Shown here: positions 35,225 to 47,235 of the stretch, piece after piece
Numbering within the stretch: the first letter of the stretch is position 1
Layout: every line of letters starts with the position of its first letter
Assembly: GCF_000346465.2 (NCBI RefSeq)
Contig: NC_034009.1
Span: forward strand, 18,083,077 to 18,147,076
Length of the DNA stretch: 64,000 nt
Source of the DNA: Prunus persica
Lineage: Eukaryota; Streptophyta; Magnoliopsida; Rosales; Rosaceae
Reading direction: 5' to 3'
Notes under the pieces: model-generated
Seen by the model: only the letters and a program-made list of their open reading frames with translations
The model's database searches: none
What the model was told of the DNA's origin: nothing
Position numbers and translations under genes: made by a program

Positions 35225-35665
35225 TTAGGGATGACAAAAATCCCCATTGGGTCCTTCACCTTAATGGGGGGAGATTTTAGGGTAAAATCGGGGGCAGGTA
35301 TGCCTATCCTCGAATTTTCGAAATCATTGGTTGGAGACAGGCCGAGGATAGTATTGATACCCTATCCCTAAACGCAGCCCAATAAGTTGAGATGATTGTG
35401 TGCAGTTGAGTTAAATGATAATTTAAGGTTAAATTATTGTAATAATATATGATAAGTTTTTTATTATTTAAAATTAAATAAATCAGCAATTCAATGCAGA
35501 TTTGGGAGATGGCCCCCAAAGATGGGTATGTGGATTTTTCAAAAATTCTTATCGAGCATAGAGGTGGGGATGGGTGAAGGGATGGGGAGCAGGGATGAAG
35601 AATAGAGACGGGGATAGTATTGTCATACCCGACTCTAAACCTACCCGTCACCATACCTAAACTTT
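35225..35665. mobile_element. Probable non-autonomous MITE (hAT-like)
   Basis: Starts TTTAGGGATGACAAAAATCC and ends GTCACCATACCTAAA, which form a loose inverted pair. It has repeated GGGGATGGG-type stretches inside and no coding capacity. No target duplication could be settled. Confidence 0.4.
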
Positions 35666-36964
35666 CAGAACATTTTGGGCTCGTTTGGTACACCTCCCAG
35701 GCATGGACTGAATTAGATTAAAATTAGGCCCATGTTTGGTTCACCTACTTCTAGTTTTAAATGGGGACTACTAATGACGGGCCCACCAAAAACACCTCAT
35801 TATGAGTTCTTAAAGAAGCTGTGTGGAAGGGGGGGAGTGGAGAGGGGGGGACAAGTAGTACGCTCACTAATTAGAGTGTTCGTGTGTTTTCATCTCGTGT
35901 TATTTTCTTGTGCTTCCCAAGCGAACTGAAGTCAGTTTTCACTGCTTCTCAACAAGTCACCACTCTCTCTATCTCTGAATCTTCATATTCTCTTAACTTG
36001 ATTGAATATTGTACTCAATCTTTCTCTTCTCTCTAGCTTATGGTATGAATCTGCAGATGTTTTGAGTTTTTTTCTATTTTATTTTTAGGTTTTCTGCCAA
36101 TTTTTTTTGTTTTGGAATATTTCGTTCTTTGACTCCTTCTTGAGATCTTGTCTTTGTTCTTTTGAGTAAGATAATTAAAAGTGGTTGTGTAATTCGTATT
36201 ATAATGGCTAGATATGCTAGTTCAAGGATTGGGTTATGTGAAGAATTGAAAATTTTCCATTATGTGAAATTTTTATAATAAATAGGTTAGAGAACAAAGT
36301 AAGAATGCTTCTTACATAGAAGTTTATTTTTTTAATTTTGAGAAGAAGGAAACTTGGAATAACAACCGTATGCAAGGTTTTTAGAAAGAAAAAAAAATTG
36401 GGGTTTTTAATGTGTTGTAGAAATGGGGTCATTGTTTTGCTTTTGTAGTGAAGGGGAGAGCATTGAGGAAGAGGTATTAGGAATGCATGAAGAAAAGAAA
36501 TATGTCAAAGCTTTGGTGTGTCTTTTTTGACCCAAATAGCTAATAACTCATTACCAAAACAGAGCTTTGACATATTTCTTTTTTGCCTCATGTCTCTAGG
36601 CTTTACAGCCTTTATTGTTAGCAATGGGTGGTTTGTCTTTTTAAAGTTTTTCTACTCATTTTTCTGCAATTCTTCGATTTTTCTATGGGTTCTTTGCTAT
36701 GGGTTATTGTTTAGTATAGGTTTTTTTTATGAAATTTATCTGAGCATATTAATTGGATTATATGAATGTTATGGGTTCTGTCTTGGATTTTATTTTTATG
36801 TTTTATATGTACATTTTATTTTAATATCACAACTAGCTAAACCAAGATTGTTTTGTTTGTATAACAATTATTAGATATGGATCGAAGAAAGATTTTGTTG
36901 ATCTTATTGTTGGAGTTGTGGCATTTAGAGACAATGTGTGCTTGCACTATTCTTGTGTTGATGA

Positions 36965-37411
36965 TGCTTAAATTGAGAAGGAGACATATTGAAAGGAATT
37001 GAGAAGGAGACATATTGAAAGGTGCTCTTTGAATAATCGTTCATTGGTTAGACGTGAGACTCGTTTGCGTTATCTTGATAGTATAATAGGAAATAGTGAT
37101 ATAAAATGTGTCAACAAACTTAGAATGGACAAAAGGACTTTTGGTCTATTATGCGATTTACTTCGCCAAGATGAAAGGGTAAAAAATGATGGTCTGGTGT
37201 CTTTGGAGGAGCAAGTATGTGTGTTCTTACATGTACTTGCACATCATGTTAAGAACCGAACTACTGGTAGTAAATTTTTTCTGTCAAGAGAGACCATTAG
37301 TAGGTATTTTAATTCCGTCTTGCAATGCGATTACAAGACATCTTACTAAAAAGTCCCAGATCATGTGCATGATAATTGTGAGGATTCTAGGTGGAGAAGG
37401 TTGAAGGTATG
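36965..37411 (+). pseudogene. PIF/Harbinger transposase, N-terminal block
   Basis: RRRHIERCSLNNRSLVRRET leads to a helical region (NKLRMDKRTFGLLCDLLR, LEEQVCVFLHVLAHHVKNR, FFLSRETISRYFNSVL) usual before the DDE domain. A short direct duplication (TTGAGAAGGAGACATATTGA at 36973 and 36999) lies at the beginning. After one or two frame changes near 37330-37370 the reading ends DNCEDSRWRRLK at 37406, right at a GT splice donor, and resumes at 54397 with [12 protein letters not shown]. The donor GTATG is the duplicated target of the nested gypsy element. The transposase would cut and paste the element with help from the Myb/SANT protein. Confidence 0.82.
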
Positions 37412-38135
37412 TGTAAACACGAATTTCCTGCGACAAATGAGACAAGAACACGTGTACAAAATAATATTTGTATTTATGAAATTTAGGGTTACAATCTCTG
37501 TATTGAATCCTCTGATTCGATCTCCAAAGTGTTTAAAGAAAATTTGTGTTTGATACAAGGGTCGTAGAGACTTGATCTTGATCAAACGGGTAGCACGAAG
37601 CTTGTTTGGTGTTTGGGATTTTTCTGTGGTGAAGGAACCGGCACGTATTTGTTGTGCTTGGTGGCTCTTCCAAAGTAGGGTGAAGAATGCAGAGAGTTTT
37701 CTGTTTCTTTTGAGTGCTAGGTTTTTTCTCTGCCCCCTCTTTCGTCTTGAGACCTCCTATTTATAGGCTCTTGTAGGATGCTTGACCTAAATAACTTTCC
37801 CTATTTAAAACCTTGTTTTATGGAATTTTGATTTGATTTAAATCACTTCCCATAATCTGACAATTTAACCAGATTATCTTCAATTGATTAACCTGATTAA
37901 TATTTGATTTAAATCAAAGTCAATCACAGAAGATTCTTTCCTTTAATTTTGTCTTCATCTTGAACCGTTTGATGCACTTCGTCGGATGTCACCATGTATC
38001 ATTTTTGACAACTAATCCGATTTTGATGAGTCACACGCCACATGGGCGAATTACGGGGCCCATGATTTAATCCACCGAACTCTAATTATTTTCTTGTCCA
38101 ATGGAATTTATTGCACCAAAATTTCTTTGTCTACA
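37412..38135 (-). repeat. 3' LTR of the nested gypsy element
   Basis: Starts TGTAAACACG on the plus strand and ends TCTACA. On the minus strand a TATA box TATAAATA lies at 37765-37758. It is preceded outside by the GTATG duplication. Confidence 0.92.
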
Positions 38136-38150
38136 AATTGCCCCCACTTC
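38136..38150 (-). promoter_or_regulatory. Polypurine tract of the nested gypsy element
   Basis: Minus-strand GAAGTGGGGGCAATT abuts the 3' LTR, as expected for priming of plus-strand DNA synthesis. Confidence 0.75.
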
Positions 38151-39274
38151 ATGATCCATTGTAGACATGTGCTTTTTCACATGTAGGAGGTGCAGCTTGA
38201 AGTGTTCCCTTCTCCCTTTTTTTTTTAAAAAAAATAAAATAAATAAATAAAATCGGGGTGATATTATTAAACTTAATAATATCCAATGAACCCTATTTCC
38301 AACGTTGGCTTTTTATTTCCCACGTTGGTTTCCTTTTTCTTTCTTTTTTTCTTCTTTTTTTTTTTTGGTGGTGATATTATTAAGCTTAATAATATCCAAT
38401 ATTGGTAAGATCTTGGGAAGCAAGATACAAAATTCCATATTTTCCTAAACTAGGAATGAGAAACCCTAGCACCACTAGGAGCTTTGATGGGCTTTGGTTT
38501 CTTTAAATTGCACTATGTTCATGAATATTGAGATCAACCAAATAGAACAGCAGAAAAACTCCTCTTGTTGGCAAGAAGGTCTACGACTTTGAAGTTTGCA
38601 TCATCCGAATTCTCAGCAACCAAAGTGGTGAGAGTTGCTTGTTGGTAGGCTTGAACCCATTCTTTGTTTCATCATGTTCTTGTGTCAGCCTTTTTTTTTT
38701 TTTTTTTTTATAGTGGAAGCAAGATTGGGGGTGGAAGGGTTGGCAAGTTCACTGGGCTTTGAAGTAAAAGCATGGAGGTGTCAGGCTTGGTGCGCGAGGT
38801 GGGCCTGAGCTGTGATTGGAAGGCGCTGGGCCTTGTGTGTGAAGTGGCACATGCCTGGGCTTGGAGCAGGTTGAGACTCGAGCTGGGCTGCGTGCTGCGC
38901 TAGCTGGAGTGTGCAGGACTGGACTTTGTGCTGGAGCTGGAGGCGCAGGCCTTGGTGTGCGATATGGGCTAGAGCTAGGAGAGGCGCTGGGCCTTGGTGT
39001 GCGACTTGGGCTGCGTAGGAAGAGAAGCTGGGCTGCGTGCTGGCTGAAGCTGGCATTGGGCTTGCATTGGAGCATTTGCTGGGCCTTCATGCTAGCTGGG
39101 TTGGAAAAGTGGGCATACTAGGCTACCCCCAGCTTCCTTTTGTTTTTTTTTTTTTTTTGGCTGCACATCTATTACTCCTTCAAATTTTAATTTTTTTTAT
39201 TATTTTATGTATTTTATATGATGACATTTATATATATATATATATATTTTTTACAATAGGTACTTTGAAAGAAA
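38150..39274. other. Noncoding 3' region of the nested gypsy element
   Basis: Low-complexity T and A runs (38217-38256, 38341-38366, 38692-38711) and a G/C-rich imperfect minisatellite at 38750-39120 built on GCTGGGC, CTTGGTGTGCG and GAGCTGG. Open frames through the minisatellite are repetitive and I do not accept them as genes. A TA dinucleotide run is at 39229-39248. Confidence 0.6.
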
Positions 39275-39574
39275 GTGAAGAACGTGGACGTCCTATACCG
39301 CTTGGGTTTGATCCAACTCTCCGTCTTGGTGATAACCCGCTCAAGCGCTTAGGCTTTACGTAGGTGGAGGACGAGTGAAGAACGTAGACGTCCTATACCG
39401 CTTGGGTTTGATCCATCTCTCTGACTTGGTGATAACCCGCTCAAGCGCTTAGGCTTTACGTAAGTGAAGGAGGAGTGAAGAACGTAGACGTCCTATACCG
39501 CTTGGGTTTGATCCATCTCTCCGACTTGGTGATAACCCACTCAAGCGCTTAGGCTTTACGTAGGGGAAGACAAG
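39275..39574 (+). repeat. 100-bp tandem repeat, three copies
   Basis: GTGAAGAACG starts at 39275, 39375 and 39475. Each unit includes CGTCCTATACCGCTTGGG and CTCAAGCGCTTAGGCTTTAC, and the copies are nearly identical. It lies between the start of the antisense gene and the 3' LTR. Confidence 0.96.
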
Positions 39575-39689
39575 TGAAGATTGTTTCTCGAGACATTCCA
39601 CCTTTACCCAGCTCTTCAAACTTGTACAAGTATGAAGTCACCAGCCTGATACTGAATATTGTTTCATGTCTCTCATCTTATACAGATGG

Positions 39690-42600
39690 CATTCTTCAAG
39701 TGTTTTAAGAAAGGCACCGTTACTATTTTGAGGATGAAAGTGATAGCCGGGACGAAGGTACCACATTGCTTGTAGGTGCGCCTCTCCTAGCTTCGGAGGT
39801 ATCTGAGGTGGACAATTATCTTCATATTCTGTCTTGGTCTCAAGAGGTGTTTTGTCAACTTAGCAGCTTCAAAAAATCCAAATCTACAGATAGGGACCTT
39901 CACTCCACTGTTTTACAGTTAAAGTCCTTGCATCATACAGAGACTGATTCATTAGGGGCGTTCGAACTTCTTAGCGATCGAATCCATAATGGGGCAGTGA
40001 ATTGGGGTTCTGTTCTTCCGACGGCTGGTGAATCTACATTACCGAGTATTACTGGGAATGGCTTGAAGATATGCTAAGTAGAAATACCCAGGTTCTTAAG
40101 AGCGTCGGTCTATATAATGCAGTGTTTGCCTCATTATTTAGCTATGATCGACACGCTCCAGTCATTCGAGCCTTCTGCGAGTACTGGTGTCCTGCGACAA
40201 ATACTCTTCATACATCGCAAGGAGAAATGTCTATTTCCCTTTGGGATCTCCATGAAATCGGCGGTCTCCCTATTACAGGTCGATTTTATGATGAAGTTAT
40301 TCCAACCACTGAGAGTCTCAACAGGAATGACCATAAAGGCGTGTCTTATATCCCACATATTTGTCGCTACTTGTCCTTAGCGTACCATAAAATTTTACGG
40401 GACTCCGAAGGAAAATCTGGAGTGAGAATGACTGCTTGGATAAAGTACTGGTATCAAGGGCCATTCAGGTATAAAAAGTCTTCAAGGAAAACTGTACGGA
40501 ACAAGTCACAAAAGCCAAAGGAAGACTCTGATCCGTCTGGTATCATTGCGGCGGCACTGAAACGCACTGAGGAAGAGGAAGGGGTTTTTGAAGATTTGGG
40601 TATAGCTGATGAAGACATGGATAGATCCTACTTGGCTGCATTCCTTGCTTGCTGGTTGTGCAAATTTGTATTTTCCAAAGACGACGTAACTTTGATCAGA
40701 CCAGGGGTTTTCAAAGTAGCCAGTCGAATGGCACGGTGTATCATTTAGCCTAGCAGTTCCAGTATTGGCCAGTATTTACAAGGGGCTGAATGATATTTCT
40801 AGTGCAGATGATCTAGGAAATTGCACAACTGTTCTACCTTTCAATTATGTGTACGGGTGGTTGGGTGAATACTTCGACACACATTTTACATCATCTTCCG
40901 AGAAGTCTATTCCCATCATGGCAAGGTTCTCAGGAAGACTTTCGGCGAAATTTTTTGAAGATTCGACAGCTCGAGCTTTGTTCCGGACTTGTGGTAAAGT
41001 GAAAATGAGTTGTCTAGCAAAAGTGTTTTCAGAATGCAAACAACTGACTGATGAAGATCATATTTCTAAAGAAGACTTTGAGTATTTGATATGTCTTCGT
41101 TCGGGATTCGTTTCTCTACGACAGGAAAACTACCGAGTCATCCAACCTTATAGCCCGCACAGGTTCAGTAGACAATTTTGTTATGTACAACATGTGCCAG
41201 GAGAACTTAAAGATGACGTCCGGAATGGGACTGTGCTATTAGTGTACTCACATTGGAAATCATGCTTGAAGATTGGCACTGCATCTACAATAACCCTACC
41301 TACTAAGGACAATATTCGGGAGTTTGAGATTACATCCGATTATGTTATTTGGTGGTCGAAGGTGCATCGCTTTGAATCGACGAAATCAAAGACAATCTCA
41401 ACTGTAGGCAAATCGTCGTCGCTTTCTCAGCCGAAATCTCTTAAGTCTCATGGCAATGAAGTTTTAGTTCATGATAAACTCGCACGTGGTAGAGCGCTCC
41501 GAGTTCATCCAGAAGTTGAAGGTAGTTCTACTACTCCCGCACCTCGAGTTCAACACCCACCTCTAGTTGATATTCCTCCAACTCGAGTCCCTAATGATAA
41601 AGGAGAAACAGAAAGCGTAGCAGATTCTCAAGAAGATTTCATTCCCCTCGGTCGACGAATTCGCAATTTGGAGCGAGGGTATATAAGTAGCAATGAAGAC
41701 AGTGAAGTCAACTTTGGGCATAAGAAGACAAGTGTCGGACCTCTCTATTGTGATTTGGACGCGGCATACCCACTTGATGAGGGGTTTTTTTGTGATGTGT
41801 CCGCTGTTTCACAACCGGTTCTAATGAATGAGATATGTATTTTATTTTGCCTTGAGCTTCCCCTTTTCTATACATATATATATTAATTAATTATATATAT
41901 ATTTTAGGGAGAAGTAGTGCATCATGTCCCTACTGTGTCTAAGCTTGTACCATTTAATCATTTGCCTATCGAAGAGGAAGATGATGCTTTGCGCCCGATA
42001 AGTGATTCAGGTGTTAGCCTAAGAGGTACAATGTCAATCTTTATCACGCTCCATATTTAGAAATCTTTGATTCTACTTGCTTAACCATTACTCGTCGGTC
42101 AATGTAGGTTCACTTGCACAACAACATTTATTAAAGCCAACTAATTATGCATCCACTTCTGAAATGTCATGTGGGGAGTCCAAATTAGGTGTTGCAGACA
42201 AAACCCTTCGCAAAGTAATCTCCGTTTTAGGAAACCAAGTAAAAAGCATAATCTTGAAGGCTTCATTGGAAAGGCTTCCCTCATTCAAAGATGAGCTTGG
42301 CAAGTTGATGACTACTCTTGACAATGTAGGGGAGAACGTCTCATCTTTACGAGCTATGATCGATGCACTTATGGTGACTGCAGTTGACTATCATTCTGCA
42401 CACTCTACTTACTCCCAAAAGCTATCCCCCGAGGCTTAAAGCGATCGTTTAGCCGCAGTTGACTCTTCACTTTCTATTGCCTTGGCTCTGCAACAAGCTG
42501 AAGAAGTTCATCAGTCTTCTATACTTAAGTCTATTCAATCTGCCAATACGCGTATGGAGGAGTTGAAGAGGGAACAAGAACAATTGGAGTTAAGATTGGG

Positions 42601-42796
42601 TCAACTAAACGGATCACTTTCAGAGAGTGATGCACAACTTTCTTATCATCATGGTGAAGTCACCCGCTTGAGAGAGGATAAGATTGCGGTTGAAGAAGCT
42701 CCTGTACTATCAGCTGCAAATGCCGAGACTTTAGAGACATTACGAGTTTCCTTTAAGAGACTGTGTAACGGCTTCAAGGATTTGTCTTGGGAATAG
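39690..42796 (+). pseudogene. Antisense gene of the nested gypsy element with a plant mobile domain (PMD)
   Basis: Runs opposite to gag-pol. The first block at 39766-40077 shifts frame near 40060 into a long one (40071-40748): EWLEDMLSRNTQVLK, SLFSYDRHAPVIRAFCEYWC, GEMSISLWDLHEIGGLPITG, then SYLAAFLACWLCKFVFSK. These are hallmarks of the PMD found in Arabidopsis MAIN/MAIL1 and in transposons. A one-base shift near 40735 moves it to 40765-41886 (SLAVPVLASIYKGLNDIS, VYGWLGEYF). A polar tail follows with probable introns at about 41840-41907 and 42026-42107. The C-terminal part (42108-42796) is coiled-coil-like (MEELKREQEQLELRLGQL). There is a TAA at 42438 between the last two frames. Its role in the retroelement is unknown. 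Confidence 0.8.
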
Positions 42797-43083
42797 CAAA
42801 TTCTGTTGTTGTAAACTTTATTTGCTTTATTATATTTTTCTTTGAACTTGTCAAAGTGTTGATGTTTACTAATTAACTTTCATGATGAAATAAAAGCATT
42901 TTCTTATTTCATTATTTTTTCGAATGGTTCGGATTGATAGAGGAAACCCTTTGTTTTTATTTTGATGTGACTGAACTTGGAATTATTTGTCCAAGCTGCC
43001 CACGTACCCTCGATGAAAAGGGATCAAGTCATCACGTAGTTCAAGGGATTTTTTTTTTTTTGGTGTCCTAACTTTTGCTTGAA

Positions 43084-43162
43084 CCGCCCTTTCGGGTTTT
43101 CAGTTCAACGGACTTTCTTGCGCTCTAATTTTTTTTGCTTAGACCGCCCTTTCGGGTTTTCA
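43084..43162. repeat. Direct repeat between the convergent integrase and PMD genes
   Basis: CCGCCCTTTCGGGTTTTCA occurs at 43084-43102 and 43144-43162, 60 bp apart, with neighbouring T-runs. Both genes end around here (pol at 43253, PMD at 42796), so a role in transcript ends is possible but unproven. Confidence 0.7.
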
Positions 43163-43252
43163 ATCCAATGAGCCACAATTTTTTTTTTTTGGGTGCCATA
43201 CGCAGTTTAGGCTCATGCGGGCCAGGAGCTGGTAGTCACTTCATGCATAGTA

Positions 43253-44632
43253 TCATTTCAAGAATTTTCCGTTGATAGGGCCAATTCTTAAACCATCCTC
43301 CGCTATAATCTTGTAAGCGCCACTTGCGTATACTTCTTGTACTACGTAGGGCCCATCCCATTTCGAAGTAAACTTGCTTCCGATTTTGTGTGTTGTGATG
43401 ATAGGTCTACGCAATGCGAGGACGAGATCTCCCACCTGAAAAGATCTGGGGCGTACTTTCTTGTTAAAAGCATTCGAAAGCCGGGCTTGATAACACTCTA
43501 AGCGTTGTTGCGCTTCGAGTCTCTTTTCGTCTAGTGCTTCTAACTCTTGGAGATGTAGCTTCGCATTCTCTTCATCAGTCAATCCCTCTTGTATGGCCAT
43601 CCTCAATAATGGAAGTTAACTTTCTAGAGGCAAGACTGCTTCCACGCCATACACGAGTGAGTATGGTGTAGCCTGAGTAGGCGTTCGGTGTGTCGTCCTA
43701 TAAGCCCACAACGCTTCATTTATCCTTTCATGCTAATCTTTCTTGGTTCTTCCAACAACTTTCTTCAACAGGCTGCAAAGAGTTTTATTGAATGCTTCTG
43801 CAAGACCGTTGGCTGGTGCATTGTACATTAAAGAGTTGCGTTGTTTGAAACCAAAGTCTTCACACAATTTATCCATAAACCGATTTGAGAAAGGCTTGCC
43901 ATTATCTGTGATGATGTAGCGTGGCACACCATACCGATTAATGATGTTTACCTTGATAAAGCTCACCACATTTTCTTTCTTCACTTCCTTTAGAGGCACA
44001 GCTTCCGCCCATTTTGAGAAGTAGTCTGTGGCTGCAAGGATGTAAGAATGACCGTCGGAAGATTTAGGTGCTATTGGTCCCACCACATCAAGACCCCACG
44101 CATCAAATGGCCAAGAAGTAATTGTAGGATGTAGCGGCTCCGGCGGTTGGTGGATAAAGTTGGCATGAAATTGACATGCTTGGCATTTCTTCACATAATC
44201 CATGCAATCCTTGACCATAGTCGGCCAATAGTAGCCCATCCTTTTTATTTGGAAATGTAGCTTTGGCCCTGATTGATGTGCTCCACAAATTCCTGAGTGA
44301 GCCTCCTCCATTGCTTTGAATGCATCTTCTTTATCCAAGCATCTTAGAAATACGCCTTCAAATGAACGACGGTAGAGAATTTATTTGTAATAAATGAATC
44401 GAGGTGCCCGACGTCGTACCCCTAATCGATGTCTTGAATCATCTGGTAGTTTCCCATGCTCAAGATAATCAATTAAAGGTTGTCTTCAGTCGTCAACGTC
44501 AATGGACAGTACCGAGATAACGTTGACTCCTTCTTGCGATGTCCCAAGCGTTAATGGAACGACCCAACATTGGCAAACTGGAATATTTATTGCTTCATCT
44601 TTTGTCAATGCCAATGTAGCGGCAAGGTTGGC
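43253..44632 (-). pseudogene. Integrase of the nested gypsy element
   Basis: The block 44338-43733 carries the zinc-binding part (AHSGICGAHQSG, then CMDYVKKCQACQ), the catalytic core with WGLDVVGPIAP, ATDYFSKWAEA and YIITDNGKPFSNRF, and a Glu in NGLAEAFNKTLC, so the DDE residues are readable. A stop near 43730 separates the C-terminal part at 43606-43253 (RSFQVGDLVLALRRP, KWDGPYVVQEVYASG). Upstream of 44338 the linker is broken by a stop. Integrase inserts the element's DNA into nuclear chromatin. Confidence 0.88.
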
Positions 44633-45093
44633 TAAGGCATCTGCCATTTGGTTATTTTTCTTGGCACATGCTCTAGCATCACGAAGTCAAACCTTTCTAG
44701 TAATTGCGTGGCTAATTGGTGGTATGGAATTAGATCATCCTTTCTGACTTCGTAGTGAGTCAACAGTTGGTTGATCACTAACATGGAGTCACCATATACT
44801 TCTAAGCTCGATATCTTCATCTCCACGACCATTTGTAACCCCATGATCAAAGCTTGGTATTCTGCAACGTTGTTCGAGCAAAGTTCACTTAAGGAGAATG
44901 AATAGGGCAATACGTGTCTCTCGGGTGATACGAAGACTACGCCAGCCCTCGCCCCGTCTTTACGAGCCTATCCATCAAAGAACATCATCCAAGCAGGAGA
45001 AACGTCAGCGAAGAAGACTTGTTCGTCGGGTAGGTCATCTGAAATTTCCCAGTCTGCTGGAATTGGATGATCGGCTAGGAAGTCTGCAACAGC
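44632..45093 (-). pseudogene. Second (archaeal-type) RNase H of the nested gypsy element
   Basis: Near 44985 the reading is MFFDG, a stop, then ARKDGARAGVVFVSPE. It continues at 44910-44632 with NVAEYQALIMGLQMVVEM, VYGDSMLVINQL and LLERFDFVMLEHVPR. An additional RNase H between the usual one and integrase marks the Tat lineage. The stop after FFDG lies at the first catalytic Asp region. Confidence 0.82.
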
Positions 45094-47199
45094 TTACCCC
45101 TTAACCGCCTTTGCTGGAGTGTAGATGATTTCATACTGATTGAGAAGTAACGCCCACTTGGCCAAACGCCCCGTCAAGACTGGTTTTGACATAACGTACT
45201 TCACCGGGTCAGCTCGTGCAATTAGATGGACCGTGAATGCTTGCATGTAGTGCCTTAACTTTTGGATAGCAAAAACAAGTGCAAGACACGTCTTTTCTAT
45301 AGGCGTGTAATTTAGTTCGGGACCAGTAAGCGTTCGGCTTAGATAATAGAGTGCTTGCTCTTTGTGTGACTCATTCTCTTGCGCTAAAAGGGCTCCAATT
45401 AACCTTTCTTGAACCGCAATGTACAATTTGAGTTGTTTGCCTGGAATAGGAGCTCCTAACAGTGGTGAACTCGATAGGTACTTCTTTATGCTTTCAAAGG
45501 CATTGTGACAAGCTTCATCCCAAACAAATGGAACATCCTTTTTCATAAGGCGATTGAATGGTTGACACCTCCCTGCTAAATTTGAGATGAATCGCCAAAT
45601 AAACGCGAGGCGTCCTTGTAAACTTTTCAACTTACGTAAATTTCTTGGCTTGGGCATATCTCGGATGGCTTTAATCTTAGTCTGATCTACTTCGATGCCT
45701 CAATGTTTAACGATGAAACCAAGGAATTTACCTGACGTGACGCCGAAAGCACACTTTAAAGGGTTCATCTTGAGTTGGTACTTCCGCAATCCGTTAAACA
45801 CTGTTCTCAAATCTTTCAAGTGATCTTCTTCTTTTTTTGACTTGATCACCAAGTCATCAATGTAGCACTCGACATTCTTGTGAAGCATGTCACCAAAGAT
45901 CTTTTGCATTGCACGTTGATAGGTCGCACCTGCATTCTTGAGGCCAAATGGCATCACCTTGTAACAGTAAATTCCTTTTGGAGTGCGGAAGGCTATGAGT
46001 ATTTCATCCTCTGGCGACATTCTTATTTGATTGGATCCAGATGAACCATCCATGAAAGATAAGGCTTCATGACCTATGGTTGCATCGACCATGAGCTCAA
46101 TTATGGGCAATGGAAAGTCATCCTTCGGGAAAGCCTCGTTTAAGTCTCGGAAGTCAACACAAATACGAATTTGTCCAGTGATTTTCTTCTTCACCGGAAC
46201 AATGTTCGCTATCCACATCGAGTATTTCACTTCCCTAATAAATTCGGCGGCGATTAACTTGTCAACTTCGGCTTCGATTTGACTTAAGAGCTCTGGACGG
46301 AAGCGACGTTGAGTTTGTTTGATTGGATGCGTTCCAGGTTTGACTACAAGTTGGTGAACCGCAACTTTCGGATCGAGGCCTGGCATCTCTTTATACGTCC
46401 AAGCAAAGACATCTTTATACTCAAGCAACAGCTGATGATATGATTCCTCTTTGCTAGGATTCAAAAGTGCACTAACGAAGATAGGTCTTGGGTCTTCATT
46501 TGTGCCCAAGTTGAGCTCTTTTAATTCATCAACAGTCGCTTGGCCCCCATCTTCTAATGCAGCAGGAGCGTCATAAACCTCATCCTCGAAAGGTTCCTCT
46601 TCATCGAGCTCTTCAATCATAACGTGAAGAACGACTAGAATCTCTACTTCTTTATCGTCACTTTCATTTTGTTGATTCAAAGCTTTCCGAGTTTGTATGA
46701 TTGTTCGCCGTTTCACTTTGAGTTGGTCACTTGAAGTTACGTCTAGTGTTGAGAGACGTTTCATACGTGACGGGATCAGGCTCCGGATTTCATTATCTTC
46801 CGTCGAATCAACAAGAACTCCACTTTCCAACTCTCGCTGGCTTTTCTCTTCAGACGGTTGGCTTGGAACTCCGAGTCTTTCTAGTGCTGATCTGCGCAGA
46901 GCTGATTGAATTCTCATTTGATTTTGATGTCTAGATATCCTCTTGAACACAGAAGGTCGTGATGTCGATTCTTTGATGCGGCTAAAAACTGAGGTCCGCT
47001 GAGTAGGCTTGGCTAAACGGTCGAATACTGAGGCTCTCTTAATAGCCTTTGGTTCTTCTTCCTCCTCAACCACTTCGATACTAATGTGTTGAGCTTCTGC
47101 CTTCTTTTCTTTTCTTCTAGCAGAAATCTTAACAGGTGCGACAGGAGTAAAACCTAGGCCTGTTCTAGTTGAGTCAATTGTGTAACCCTGCTCCTTCAA
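45094..47199 (-). pseudogene. Reverse transcriptase and first RNase H of the nested gypsy element
   Basis: The 499-codon frame 47199-45700 begins with a spacer rich in SVFDRLAKP/SVFKRIS-type repeats. The reverse transcriptase follows: IREVKYSMWIANIVPVKKK, RICVDFRDLNEAFPKDDFPL, VMPFGLKNAGATYQRAM, the catalytic YIDD in VECYIDDLVIKSK, and GVTSGKFLGF. A stop near 45700 precedes the RNase H at 45657-45094 (LQGRLAFIWRFISNLAGR, YYLSRTLTGPELNYTPIEK). In place of the usual SFMDGYSGYNQI this copy has SFMDGSSGSNQI. The length is close to normal and most of the domain is intact. Confidence 0.9.
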
Positions 47200-47235
47200 C
47201 TTCTTTTGGGTTTCGCTAAGGCCATGTGTCCTTTC

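Noticed and set aside
38749..39121. Pro/Ala/Ser-rich and Gly/Leu-rich open frames on both strands
   Set aside because: Generated by a GC-rich minisatellite within the retroelement 3' region; no start context or family match.
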